The notes below the pieces were generated by a model. It did not search any database and was not told where the DNA came from. It saw only the letters and a program-made list of their open reading frames with translations. This document shows, in pieces, positions 17,621-25,585 of a stretch of DNA of 64,000 bases. The position numbers and the translations under genes are program-made. Position 1 is the stretch's first letter. Every line of letters starts with the position of its first letter. The DNA is from Oligoflexus sp. (GTDB lineage: Bacteria; Bdellovibrionota_B; Oligoflexia; Oligoflexales; Oligoflexaceae), in assembly GCF_035712445.1 (NCBI RefSeq), contig NZ_DASTAT010000126.1:62001-126000 (forward strand). Direction: 5' to 3'.

Positions 17621-18265
17621 TCAAGGCAAAGGTTGAGACAGAAAAACCAGCTGGGGCGCGGTTACGATCTCAACCGGACGTTCGTTTTCATGAGCGAGGT
17701 CCGCACCGAATTCCAAACTGAAACCGCGGCTCACGCGCAAAAGATTCAGGTTCTTCAAAGGCACCGGCCCCACCGCCGTGCAGTTCCCCGGATCAAAACT
17801 CAGAGGATACTGCGCCTCGGCCAAAGGCCAGTCCTGACGCCCGCAGAATGCAGCGGCCTCCAATCGAGCCTGCCCTTCCGCATTCATGGGTTCCAGCGCC
17901 TGGCCACTATAATTCAAATCCACCGCATAGATGAAATCGCGATTGGTCACGATCAATTCATAAGTGCCCTGGTACTCAAGGAAAGCCAGCGACTCATCGC
18001 AGTGGGCATCCGCGAAATATGTTTCCCGCCTTGTCACATCCTGCGCGTTTTCAAGCCGCAGATCGATCCGATACGATGTGAAAAGATCCTGGCGCGGAAT
18101 GCAGGCCGTGGCCCATGAGCCATCCACAACCGAATAGAGCGGAGGCGAGGCCGAGGATTCCGAGCAGGCGGTCAAACCAGGAATCAGACTAAGGACGGCT
18201 GAAAAACTGGCGAATTTCCTGCAGCCAAGGATTCCGTATCGCATCGACTTCCACATGAATTTCAT
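17621..18265 (-). CDS. Hypothetical lipoprotein overlapping the lipase gene
   Basis: Unrecognised 214-residue product with a lipoprotein signal (SLIPGLTAC, lipobox LTAC) and four later Cys. The first ATG with a plausible ribosome site (GGAAG about 8 bases upstream) is 18265, which places the first 77 bases inside the 3' end of the lipase gene in another frame. ATG at 18256 or 18244 would shorten this overlap. The lipobox supports the reading frame. Confidence 0.65.
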   Translation of the reverse strand: MKFMWKSMRYGILGCRKFASFSAVLSLIPGLTACSESSASPPLYSVVDGSWATACIPRQDLFTSYRIDLRLENAQDVTRRETYFADAHCDESLAFLEYQGTYELIVTNRDFIYAVDLNYSGQALEPMNAEGQARLEAAAFCGRQDWPLAEAQYPLSFDPGNCTAVGPVPLKNLNLLRVSRGFSLEFGADLAHENERPVEIVTAPQLVFLSQPLP

Positions 18266-19199
18266 GTCGGGCTTCCGGGAACGTGAGCTTGCGACACTGC
18301 TTCGCCCGCTGACACACATAATCCTGCCCTCCGGTCATGACCACATCATCATTGCCTGCCTGAAACATCAGGATCGGAGCGATAAGCTTTTCTGCATCAT
18401 CGCGCATATCCCAGGTCGCCTCCAGTGCTTTTTGCGCGAAGCGGAAACTCACCCCACCCACACGTTCGTCCTTGCGATCCCAGCGCAGCTGGTTGAAGGC
18501 CTTGTAGCGCACCGCACTGCCGGTCCCGCGATAGGGTTCGTCGAAGTGAAAGGGACCATGACCGGGAACAAAACTCTTATCAAAACCGAGCCAGCAGGCA
18601 ATAGTCGCGAACGAATAGCCCATCCATTGGAAGGGAAAAGGTGCGGGATTGATATCGAGCATCGGCGAGGACGTGACAGCTTTCGCGAACACATTCGGAT
18701 TCTGCACCATATAAAGCGAAAGGATATTGGCCCCCATGGAATGACCAAGGCCATAGACTTCCTTGAATCCATGCGGCGTCACCACTTCCTTCATGAGCTG
18801 CCCCAGGTCATCGCGATAGAAGGAGAAATCCCGCACATACTGCATCTCGGGCTGATCCGTCTCGCGACCCGAGGCTCCCTGCCCACGGTGATCCATGATG
18901 AAGACAGCCAGGTTCAGATCCTGGATGTCATCCAAGAATTCGGCGAATTTAAAGGTGGATTCCGTGCGGCCTGGCAGGATGACCAAGGCGCGATCCTGCC
19001 CCGGCTTCACATACGAGCGATAATGGATTTTGAGGCCATCCGCTGTGGTAAGAAAAGCCGAGCTGCCATTGGCCCAGAAAGCTGGCAGGATACGACCCGC
19101 GAATTCCTGCTCAAAGATGCTCTCCGGTACAGCCTCAGCCCTGTGGGATAAGGTGAAGCAGGCGGAGCACGACACAAGCCAGCGCAAAAGAAACCGCAT
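18189..19199 (-). CDS. Exported alpha/beta hydrolase (lysophospholipase-like)
   Basis: A 336-residue serine hydrolase of the lysophospholipase/monoacylglycerol-lipase type. It has an N-terminal signal peptide (to about residue 23, HRAEA), an oxyanion segment VIMDHRGQGAS, the nucleophile elbow GLGHSMGAN, an acid candidate in GNDDVVM and a His in EARHEIHVE. The leader suggests action on lipids in the periplasm or outside. The ATG follows GAGG by 8 bases. That site lies in an inverted repeat which may mask it. Confidence 0.9.
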   Translation of the reverse strand: MRFLLRWLVSCSACFTLSHRAEAVPESIFEQEFAGRILPAFWANGSSAFLTTADGLKIHYRSYVKPGQDRALVILPGRTESTFKFAEFLDDIQDLNLAVFIMDHRGQGASGRETDQPEMQYVRDFSFYRDDLGQLMKEVVTPHGFKEVYGLGHSMGANILSLYMVQNPNVFAKAVTSSPMLDINPAPFPFQWMGYSFATIACWLGFDKSFVPGHGPFHFDEPYRGTGSAVRYKAFNQLRWDRKDERVGGVSFRFAQKALEATWDMRDDAEKLIAPILMFQAGNDDVVMTGGQDYVCQRAKQCRKLTFPEARHEIHVEVDAIRNPWLQEIRQFFSRP

Positions 19200-19200
19200 G

Positions 19201-19230
19201 GAAGAACCTCAATTTGAATCCTGGTTCTTC
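19201..19230 (-). promoter_or_regulatory. Inverted repeat covering the lipase ribosome-binding region
   Basis: Perfect 8-bp arms at 19201-19208 and 19223-19230 (14-base loop) end one base before the lipase start codon. In the mRNA, the arm next to the ATG partly contains the GAGG ribosome site, so folding could reduce translation. This is seen only as sequence complementarity. Confidence 0.4.
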
Positions 19231-19289
19231 CATTGTACCCCGGCGCCGCGAAAGTCCGCAATCGTCGGGGCTTTTAGGCCTTTACCGAC

Positions 19290-20633
19290 TCACGGCGTCG
19301 CCGGCAGCTCCTCGATCTCTGCGCCCATGGCCTGAAGCTTGGGCACAAGGTTATCGTATTTCCGGGTCAATTCGTGAATGTTGCTGAGGTGGGTGACGCC
19401 TTCCGCCACCAGACCGGCCACCACAAGGCACTTGCCCGCGCGGATATCGGTCGGCAGTTCGAAGTCGCGGGCCTGCAGGCGGGTCGGCCCCTGAATGATC
19501 GCGGAATGCACGAAGTTGTGATTCCGGAAACGGCAGGGCGATTCACCCAGGCACTTGCTCGTCACATGGATGTTGGCGCCCATGTTATTGAGGAAGGACG
19601 TATACCCGAGGCGCTCTTCGAATACGGTTTCATGCAGAATGGAAACCCCTTCCGCCTGCGTGAAGAGCACCATGAACGGCTGCTGCCAGTCGGTCATGAA
19701 ACCGGGATGCACTTCCACTTCGATATGCACGCCCTTCAAAGGTTTTCCCATCGGGGCTTTCACATAAAGACCCTTGGAATTCACCGTGAACTCGGCACCC
19801 ATGCGCTGGATGAAGTTCAAAAAGCTGTAAACAGGACCATGCGTGACGTTTTCAATCAGCACGTCCCCGCCGGTCGCCAAAGCCGCCACCGCGAAGGAGA
19901 CGACCTGGTTGCGATCGAACATGCAGCGCAGTTCGCAGCCGTTCAGCTTCTTCACGCCTTCGATGATGAAGGTACGATTCGGCGTCTGGGTGATATCCGC
20001 GCCCATCTTCTGCAGCATCATGCAAAGCTCGAAGATCTCGGGCTCGATCGCGGCGTTCTCAATGATGGTCCGGCCGCGGGCCATGGAGGCTGCGATAATA
20101 AGGTTTTCCGTGGTCATGACCGAGGGAAAGGGCAGCTTGATATGCGCGCCGTGCAGACCTTTTTCATCGACGCTCAGGTGATACTGATTGCCGTTCTGCT
20201 CGACCTGCGCGCCCATCATGGCGAGGCCTTCGATGTGGAAATTCACAGGGCGGCGGCCGATCTTGTCACCGCCGAGCGCCCCATAGAAACTGACCTTGCC
20301 GAAGCGCTGCAGAAGCGGTCCGGCGCACAGGATCGAAATGCGGTTCTTCCGGCAAATTTCCTCGGAAATAGCCCAGCGATCCATGGTTTTCGCGCAGACT
20401 TCGATCACATCGGATTCATGCGTGATCACCTGACCGCCCAGGTAACGATAGAGCCCCTCGACGATCTTGCGTTCGTCGACATCCGGGGCGCCTTTGATCA
20501 TCACGGGTTCGTCCGTCAGCATCGAGGCGATGATGCATTTGGTGACCTGATTGGAACTGCCGGCGATCGAGATGCGACCACCGGAAAGTTTTTTACCGCC
20601 AACGATCCTGAGGCGAGGTTGGGTCATTTCCAT
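19290..20633 (-). CDS. MurA-family enolpyruvyl transferase with altered active-site residues
   Basis: A 447-residue UDP-GlcNAc enolpyruvyl transferase fold. Conserved residues of the MurA site are seen (Arg98 in NRIS, Arg128 in GRRP, Asp316 in MTDWQ, Arg342 in FEERL, Arg399 in TDIRAG). However, the Lys22 position is Ser27 (GSSN instead of AKN) and the Cys115 position is Asp123 (GGDKIG). Cys-to-Asp enzymes are naturally fosfomycin-resistant; loss of the Lys is unusual because it is essential in E. coli MurA. It may be a specialised paralogue, so I leave the symbol blank. AAGGAG precedes the ATG. It lies 31 bases after era. Confidence 0.85.
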   Translation of the reverse strand: MEMTQPRLRIVGGKKLSGGRISIAGSSNQVTKCIIASMLTDEPVMIKGAPDVDERKIVEGLYRYLGGQVITHESDVIEVCAKTMDRWAISEEICRKNRISILCAGPLLQRFGKVSFYGALGGDKIGRRPVNFHIEGLAMMGAQVEQNGNQYHLSVDEKGLHGAHIKLPFPSVMTTENLIIAASMARGRTIIENAAIEPEIFELCMMLQKMGADITQTPNRTFIIEGVKKLNGCELRCMFDRNQVVSFAVAALATGGDVLIENVTHGPVYSFLNFIQRMGAEFTVNSKGLYVKAPMGKPLKGVHIEVEVHPGFMTDWQQPFMVLFTQAEGVSILHETVFEERLGYTSFLNNMGANIHVTSKCLGESPCRFRNHNFVHSAIIQGPTRLQARDFELPTDIRAGKCLVVAGLVAEGVTHLSNIHELTRKYDNLVPKLQAMGAEIEELPATP

Positions 20634-20664
20634 TGACTCCTTTATCTTTTAAAGCGGGACGTTC

Positions 20665-21615
20665 TTAGTCATCTTTGGGGTCGAGTTCGGCGTAATCAGC
20701 GATGGAAATCGGATCGTTGACCCAGTCCTCGTCCACGATCACTTCCAAACCGAGGTAGACCTTGTTTTGGAAATGAAGTTCGAGGTTCTGCCGGGCTTCC
20801 ATGCCGATTTCCTTGATTTTCTGCCCGTTTTTGCCCAAAACGATACCGCGGTGCGCCTGGCGGCTGACCACGATATAGGCCTCGATCCGCACGATGGTCG
20901 GGGCAAATTCCATTGTATCAACCCGCACGGCCAATTGGTAAGGCAGCTCGGCCCCCAAATGCCGGAAAGCCTGCTCACGAATGAGTTCCGCGCACACGAA
21001 TTTTTGTGGGCGATCGGTCAGGTCATCATCGGGGTAAAGCCAGGGACCTTCGGGTAGGCCTTCCACGATCGCGGCCACCAGTTCGGTCAGGCTTTCTTTG
21101 CGCTTGGCGCTGATCAGCCAGGGATGACGGTCATCGAGGTGCGCGGCGGCCTCGGGCGGCAGCTCTTCGCGTATCATGGCCATGATACCGAGCAGGCGTT
21201 CTTCGGCGAGGCGCAGTTCGACCTTTTTCAGCTTATCGCATTTATTGAGGCAAACGAGGACGCGGCCCTTGGATTCCTTGACCACGTTGCGCAGGAAATT
21301 GATGTCTTCGGCATTGCCGACGTCCTGGACATCGATCACATAAAGGATCATGTCCGCATCGGCGAGCACCGACCAGGCCTCGCGATTCATGAGCGAGTTC
21401 AAAGTCAGTTTCTTATGGCTGCGATGGATACCAGGCGTATCCAAAAACAACAGCTGAGCATTGTCTTCCATACGAATGCCCAGGATGCGATTCCGTGTCG
21501 TGTTGGGTTTGGCGCTGACGCCGACGATCTTCTGACCAACAAGGGTATTCAAGAGGGAACTTTTCCCGGCATTTGGTCTACCCATGATGGCACAATATCC
21601 ACAGCGCTGTGTCAT
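20665..21615 (-). CDS. era: GTPase Era
   Basis: Ribosome-assembly GTPase acting on 16S rRNA of the 30S subunit. GTPase motifs are GRPNAGKSS (G1), DTPG (G3), NKCD (G4) and SAK (G5, in LISAKRKES). The C-terminal KH domain carries GKNGQKIKEIG. The length of 316 is typical. The ATG has GAGG 9 bases upstream. It is the first gene of a pair with the MurA-like gene; era is more often linked to rnc or recO elsewhere, so this linkage is unusual. Confidence 0.97.
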   Translation of the reverse strand: MTQRCGYCAIMGRPNAGKSSLLNTLVGQKIVGVSAKPNTTRNRILGIRMEDNAQLLFLDTPGIHRSHKKLTLNSLMNREAWSVLADADMILYVIDVQDVGNAEDINFLRNVVKESKGRVLVCLNKCDKLKKVELRLAEERLLGIMAMIREELPPEAAAHLDDRHPWLISAKRKESLTELVAAIVEGLPEGPWLYPDDDLTDRPQKFVCAELIREQAFRHLGAELPYQLAVRVDTMEFAPTIVRIEAYIVVSRQAHRGIVLGKNGQKIKEIGMEARQNLELHFQNKVYLGLEVIVDEDWVNDPISIADYAELDPKDD

Positions 21616-21738
21616 ATAAAAACCTCAATCCTACCAATTTTACATATTCAAGGCGACCCACTGGGCTGGCAGCATGCCTTGCCGGGGGCTGATTGGCAAG
21701 GTAAATTCCTGCATTTTCCTTGAATTGGAATTGCCGGC

Positions 21739-23115
21739 CTAGGCCCGGTGCAGCAGGGTCTGCGGCATGACAACGACAAAGCGTGTATTGGGGTGCTTGA
21801 CATCGACATCAAGACTGCCGCCATGGGCCGCCATAATTTTCCTTGAAATACTAATGCCGAGGCCCGTGCCCTTGCCAAAGGGTTTGGTGGTGAAGAAGGG
21901 CTGGCCGATTCGGGCCAGGATATCTGGCTTCAGGCCATCGCCGCTGTCTTCAACCGCCAGCTCCAGTTCAGAGCCCACCTGCCTTAAGGAAATCCGGATC
22001 CACCTTTCGGGCAGTTTTTCGACGGCGTCCCGCGCATTCTGGATTAAATTCAAAAGGACCTGGCCGATCTGAAGCGGCCTGCCGCGGGTATGGAAGGATC
22101 GGTCCGGTCGATCAAAGATCAGCTCTATCCCAAGCTGTTCAATGCTTTGACGACAGATAGCCAGCGTATCATCCACCACCTGCACAAGGTCGAGGCTTTC
22201 GAACGGCTCCCCCTCCCCTTCATAGGAAAGTCGCCTGAGACTCAGGATAATCTGCGACATGCGATCAATCGTCTCCGATATTTTCTGACCGGCATAATGA
22301 ATGCGGTCGCGATCCCAGGTCTCACGCTTCAGAAGTTTGATCAGCTGCTCGCTGTAACCCTTGACTATGCCCAGGGGATTATTGATTTCATGGGCGATGC
22401 TTCCCGCCAATTCTCCGATAGCCGACAGCCGTGAACTTGCGACCAGCATGGTTTGCTGCTCTTCAATCAACTTCTGGCTGGTCCTGAGGTCGACGATCGT
22501 TCGCCGGAGTTTCGTCTCGCTTTTCTGACTGTTCAGATAGAAATAACCTGAAAACATGAAGACCGTCGCGAACACAAACGGCATGGTCGCGAGATGGATC
22601 ATGCGCTGTTCAGCGGCCGTCAGGGGCAAGGGTTCCACAAGGTCCTGGCCGAGGAGCTCGACGAAAAAATAAAGCAGCACAGGCGCCAGACTGCAGAGGA
22701 TAAAACTGAGGCGACGGCGGTAATCCAGCAGAATAAAAGGCACCGACGCGCAGGTCAGGAACACGTACTGAACGCCAGACCCACGCCCCAGGGCCAGGGC
22801 ATAGAAAAGCGTGACGGCGTTGTAGTTGAAAATTGTATAGAGACGTCCGAACGTGAGCGACCCGCTCCAGCGGTTGATCAAAAAAATGCAGCCGAAATGC
22901 AGGGCCGAGAGCAGTGTCACGATTGCCAGTGCCGGCTGTCCAACCATCCAGAAGACCGGCGGGAAGGATACCAGAATCAGAACTGCGATGATGGCGGTAT
23001 TCTGATTGGAAAAGCGAATACGACGCTGCTCGCGCTCGCTGATGGTCGTGCGCAGGCCCGATTCGGATATATAGCTCCATAGGCTAAGCAAAGGATTCGC
23101 TGACAAACTTTTCAA
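21739..23115 (-). CDS. Membrane sensor histidine kinase
   Basis: A 458-residue kinase with six or so membrane helices (residues 40-195), a coiled linker, HisKA with His242 in SIAHEINNPLG, then an ATPase domain with NLIQNARDAV, DSGDGL and GKGTGLGIS. No receiver is fused and no response regulator is adjacent, so the partner is elsewhere. The membrane region without a periplasmic domain suggests sensing inside the bilayer. The start is uncertain: TTG at 23115 sits close to GGGAG, and the TTG at codon 4 has better spacing. Confidence 0.88.
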   Translation of the reverse strand: MKSLSANPLLSLWSYISESGLRTTISEREQRRIRFSNQNTAIIAVLILVSFPPVFWMVGQPALAIVTLLSALHFGCIFLINRWSGSLTFGRLYTIFNYNAVTLFYALALGRGSGVQYVFLTCASVPFILLDYRRRLSFILCSLAPVLLYFFVELLGQDLVEPLPLTAAEQRMIHLATMPFVFATVFMFSGYFYLNSQKSETKLRRTIVDLRTSQKLIEEQQTMLVASSRLSAIGELAGSIAHEINNPLGIVKGYSEQLIKLLKRETWDRDRIHYAGQKISETIDRMSQIILSLRRLSYEGEGEPFESLDLVQVVDDTLAICRQSIEQLGIELIFDRPDRSFHTRGRPLQIGQVLLNLIQNARDAVEKLPERWIRISLRQVGSELELAVEDSGDGLKPDILARIGQPFFTTKPFGKGTGLGISISRKIMAAHGGSLDVDVKHPNTRFVVVMPQTLLHRA

Positions 23116-23224
23116 GACTCCCTAGAAGATGCCCCCCATTGTGCCCTAAAAAAATCCATCTGCCCATCTTCGGATCTTCCACGCATGACGTTTCTGTTCC
23201 CTTGGACGACGCAACAAATTTTCC

Positions 23225-23253
23225 TTGTCGCGGACAGACCCGCTGACTAGGAT
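23225..23253 (+). promoter_or_regulatory. Candidate sigma-70-like promoter
   Basis: TTGTCG and TAGGAT are separated by exactly 17 bases, about 55 bases before the start codon of the EF-hand gene. This is the best promoter-like pair in the 194-base divergent gap. It rests on consensus matching only. Confidence 0.4.
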
Positions 23254-23309
23254 GCCACAGCCGGGATCGCCATTCTGCGCCCCTTTGCCCGACCTGTTAG
23301 GAGCTTATC

Positions 23310-25469
23310 ATGACTGATCAACCGCATGTCTGGAATTACTTCCGCGCTGGTGGCGTGGTGCAGGTCGAGTTGAAAACCAAAGCCGATCTGCTGCAGTTAA
23401 GTCAACTCGATCAGAAACTTTGGATGGCGCTCTCCATGCCGACCCGAGGCGTGCATTGCGATACGAGGACTCTGGATCTTATCGACACTGACAAGGATGG
23501 ACATATTCGTCCTCCAGAGCTGATTGAAGCCATTCAATGGCTCGATAAGATGCTGACTGATCCCGGAATTATTTTGACTGAAGGCGGGAGCGTGAGCCTG
23601 GCCGAAATCAAGGATCCCGCGCTCAAAGCCGGCGCCGAAAGGGCTCTTGTGCAGCTCGGCAAGCAGGGCGAAACCAGCATTCAGCTCGAAGAACTCGATC
23701 TGGCTGTCAGCAAACTGAGCGCCGAGATTTTCAACGGCGACGGCATCATCATTCCCGACGCGGGCCAGGAGCCGGCGGTCAAGGGGCTGATCGAACACAT
23801 CATTCAGCACTATGCGTCCGTTCCGGACCGCAGCGGTCATCCTGGAATTGATAAAACCATCGTGGAAAATTTCTTCAAGGATCTCGACGCGCGCGCACAA
23901 TGGTTCGCGGAACTTGAGCAGCAGCCGCAGCTCGTTCCCCTGGGAGCGGCAGGCACAGCCCTGGCCTTCCAAGCCACCGATGCGGTCAGCAATAAGATCG
24001 AGGATTTTTTCACGCGTTGCCATTGGGTGGCCTTTGATGCGCGAGCCAGCGCCGCAGCCAATCGCTCGGAAGCGGAATTCGCCGCCATTGCCAGTCAGCA
24101 GTTGAATCCCAATTCCGAAGAACTGGCTCAGCTGCCCCTGGCAAATGTGACGAGGGATCTCGCACTGCCGCTTGATGATCGCTTGAATCCGGCCTGGCAT
24201 AAACCCATGCAGTATTTTGTCGAAACCGCGGTGCAGACCACGCTGGGAGTCCGCCCCGAGGTCCTGACCGAGGCCCAGTGGCGGCAGATTCAAAAAAGCC
24301 TGCAGCCCTATGCCGCCTGGCGCGGACGCGAGCCTCAGAGCAGGGTATCGCTTCTTGATATGCAGAAGATCAAAGAGATCCGGGCCAGCCGCTCACGCGA
24401 GGCTTTGGATGAACTTCTGGGTTTCGATCTTGCCATCGCCCCGGAATACAATAGCCTCAGTGATGTGCTGCGGCTTCTGCTCTATCGCCGCGACCTCGGC
24501 CTCGTTCTGCGCAACTTCGTGAACTTCTCGGATTTCTATCGCCGCAAAAAGTCCATTTTCCAGGCTGGAACTCTCTTCATAGATGGACGTGCCGCGGAAC
24601 TCTGCATCGAGGTGAGCAACCCCACCAAGCACACAACGATGGCTGGTCTCTCAGGAGCCTACCTCGCCTACTGCGATCTTCTGCGTGCGGGTCAGCAGAA
24701 TCGCGCGGTCGTCGCCCTTCTCACGGATGGTGACAGCGATAATATTTCCGTCGGACGCAATGGAGTCTTCTACGATCGTCTGGGACGGGACTGGGAAGCC
24801 ACGATCACACGCATCGTCGCCAATCCCATCAGTTTGCGGGAAGCTTTCTGGACACCCTATAAAAAAGTCGCCCGCTTTTTTGAAGAGCAGATTGCCAAGC
24901 GGGCGGCGGCGGCCGATGCGGTGAACGTCACGCAGCTTTCGACCACGACGCAGGCCATGGCCAATGCCGACAAGGCCAAGGTCCCGGAAAATGCCTTGGG
25001 CAAAAAGATAGATGTTGGAACCGTCGCGGCTTTGGGCGTGGCCTTGGGCAGTATCAGCACCTTCTTCGGAGTTCTTTTCAGTCAATTTTTGAACCTGGGT
25101 ATCCTGATGCCGTTTGGGATCCTGGCGCTGATTCTTTTGATCTCGGGCCCTTCGATGGTGATGGCCTGGCTCAAGCTCAAAAGCCGTAACCTTGGACCCA
25201 TCCTGGATGCCAACGGCTGGGCGATCAACACTGTGGCTCGCATCAACGTGCCCTTCGCCGCGTCGATGACCTCGATTCGTGAGGTTCCGCTGCATGCCGG
25301 CATGCTCAAGCAGGATCCCTACGCGGAAAAGAAGCGTCCCTGGCGCTTCTATGGAACGCTGGCCCTGATCATCATCCTGGCCTTGGCCTGGGCCATGGGC
25401 CGCTGCGATCGTTACCTGCCTGAAAAAATTCGCTCCCAAAACGTCTTCGGCAGCGTGCCGAAACTGTAA
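23310..25469 (+). CDS. EF-hand-containing membrane protein of unknown function
   Basis: A 719-residue protein I cannot place in a named family. Residues 59-70 (DTDKDGHIRPPE) are a canonical EF-hand calcium loop with acidic residues at positions 1, 3, 5 and 12, and a weaker NGDGIIIPD occurs near residue 148. The large middle part is mixed and soluble. Three hydrophobic helices are near the C-terminus (about 575-597, 599-618 and 680-697). There is no signal peptide, so the bulk is probably cytoplasmic. AGGAG lies 8 bases before the ATG. A terminator follows, so it is probably monocistronic. A calcium-responsive role is inference. Confidence 0.75.
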   Translation: MTDQPHVWNYFRAGGVVQVELKTKADLLQLSQLDQKLWMALSMPTRGVHCDTRTLDLIDTDKDGHIRPPELIEAIQWLDKMLTDPGIILTEGGSVSLAEIKDPALKAGAERALVQLGKQGETSIQLEELDLAVSKLSAEIFNGDGIIIPDAGQEPAVKGLIEHIIQHYASVPDRSGHPGIDKTIVENFFKDLDARAQWFAELEQQPQLVPLGAAGTALAFQATDAVSNKIEDFFTRCHWVAFDARASAAANRSEAEFAAIASQQLNPNSEELAQLPLANVTRDLALPLDDRLNPAWHKPMQYFVETAVQTTLGVRPEVLTEAQWRQIQKSLQPYAAWRGREPQSRVSLLDMQKIKEIRASRSREALDELLGFDLAIAPEYNSLSDVLRLLLYRRDLGLVLRNFVNFSDFYRRKKSIFQAGTLFIDGRAAELCIEVSNPTKHTTMAGLSGAYLAYCDLLRAGQQNRAVVALLTDGDSDNISVGRNGVFYDRLGRDWEATITRIVANPISLREAFWTPYKKVARFFEEQIAKRAAAADAVNVTQLSTTTQAMANADKAKVPENALGKKIDVGTVAALGVALGSISTFFGVLFSQFLNLGILMPFGILALILLISGPSMVMAWLKLKSRNLGPILDANGWAINTVARINVPFAASMTSIREVPLHAGMLKQDPYAEKKRPWRFYGTLALIIILALAWAMGRCDRYLPEKIRSQNVFGSVPKL

Positions 25470-25478
25470 GAATCCAAA

Positions 25479-25508
25479 GCATGCACCCCCTGGGTGCATT
25501 GCGTTTTT
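25479..25508 (+). terminator. Rho-independent terminator
   Basis: An 8-bp perfect stem (25481-25488 with 25492-25499, extendable by GC pairs across a bulge) with a CCT loop is followed within four bases by TTTTT. It lies 11 bases after the EF-hand gene stop. Confidence 0.75.
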
Positions 25509-25585
25509 CGTAATCTTTCCCGGAAATAAGTTCGCGATTCCTTTGCGCAGTCCGATAGGTTTTCCTAACGTAAAGTTGGAAAACC

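Noticed and set aside
19374..20636. 420-codon plus-strand open frame opposite the MurA-like gene
   Set aside because: Antisense shadow; the minus-strand frame holds all family motifs.
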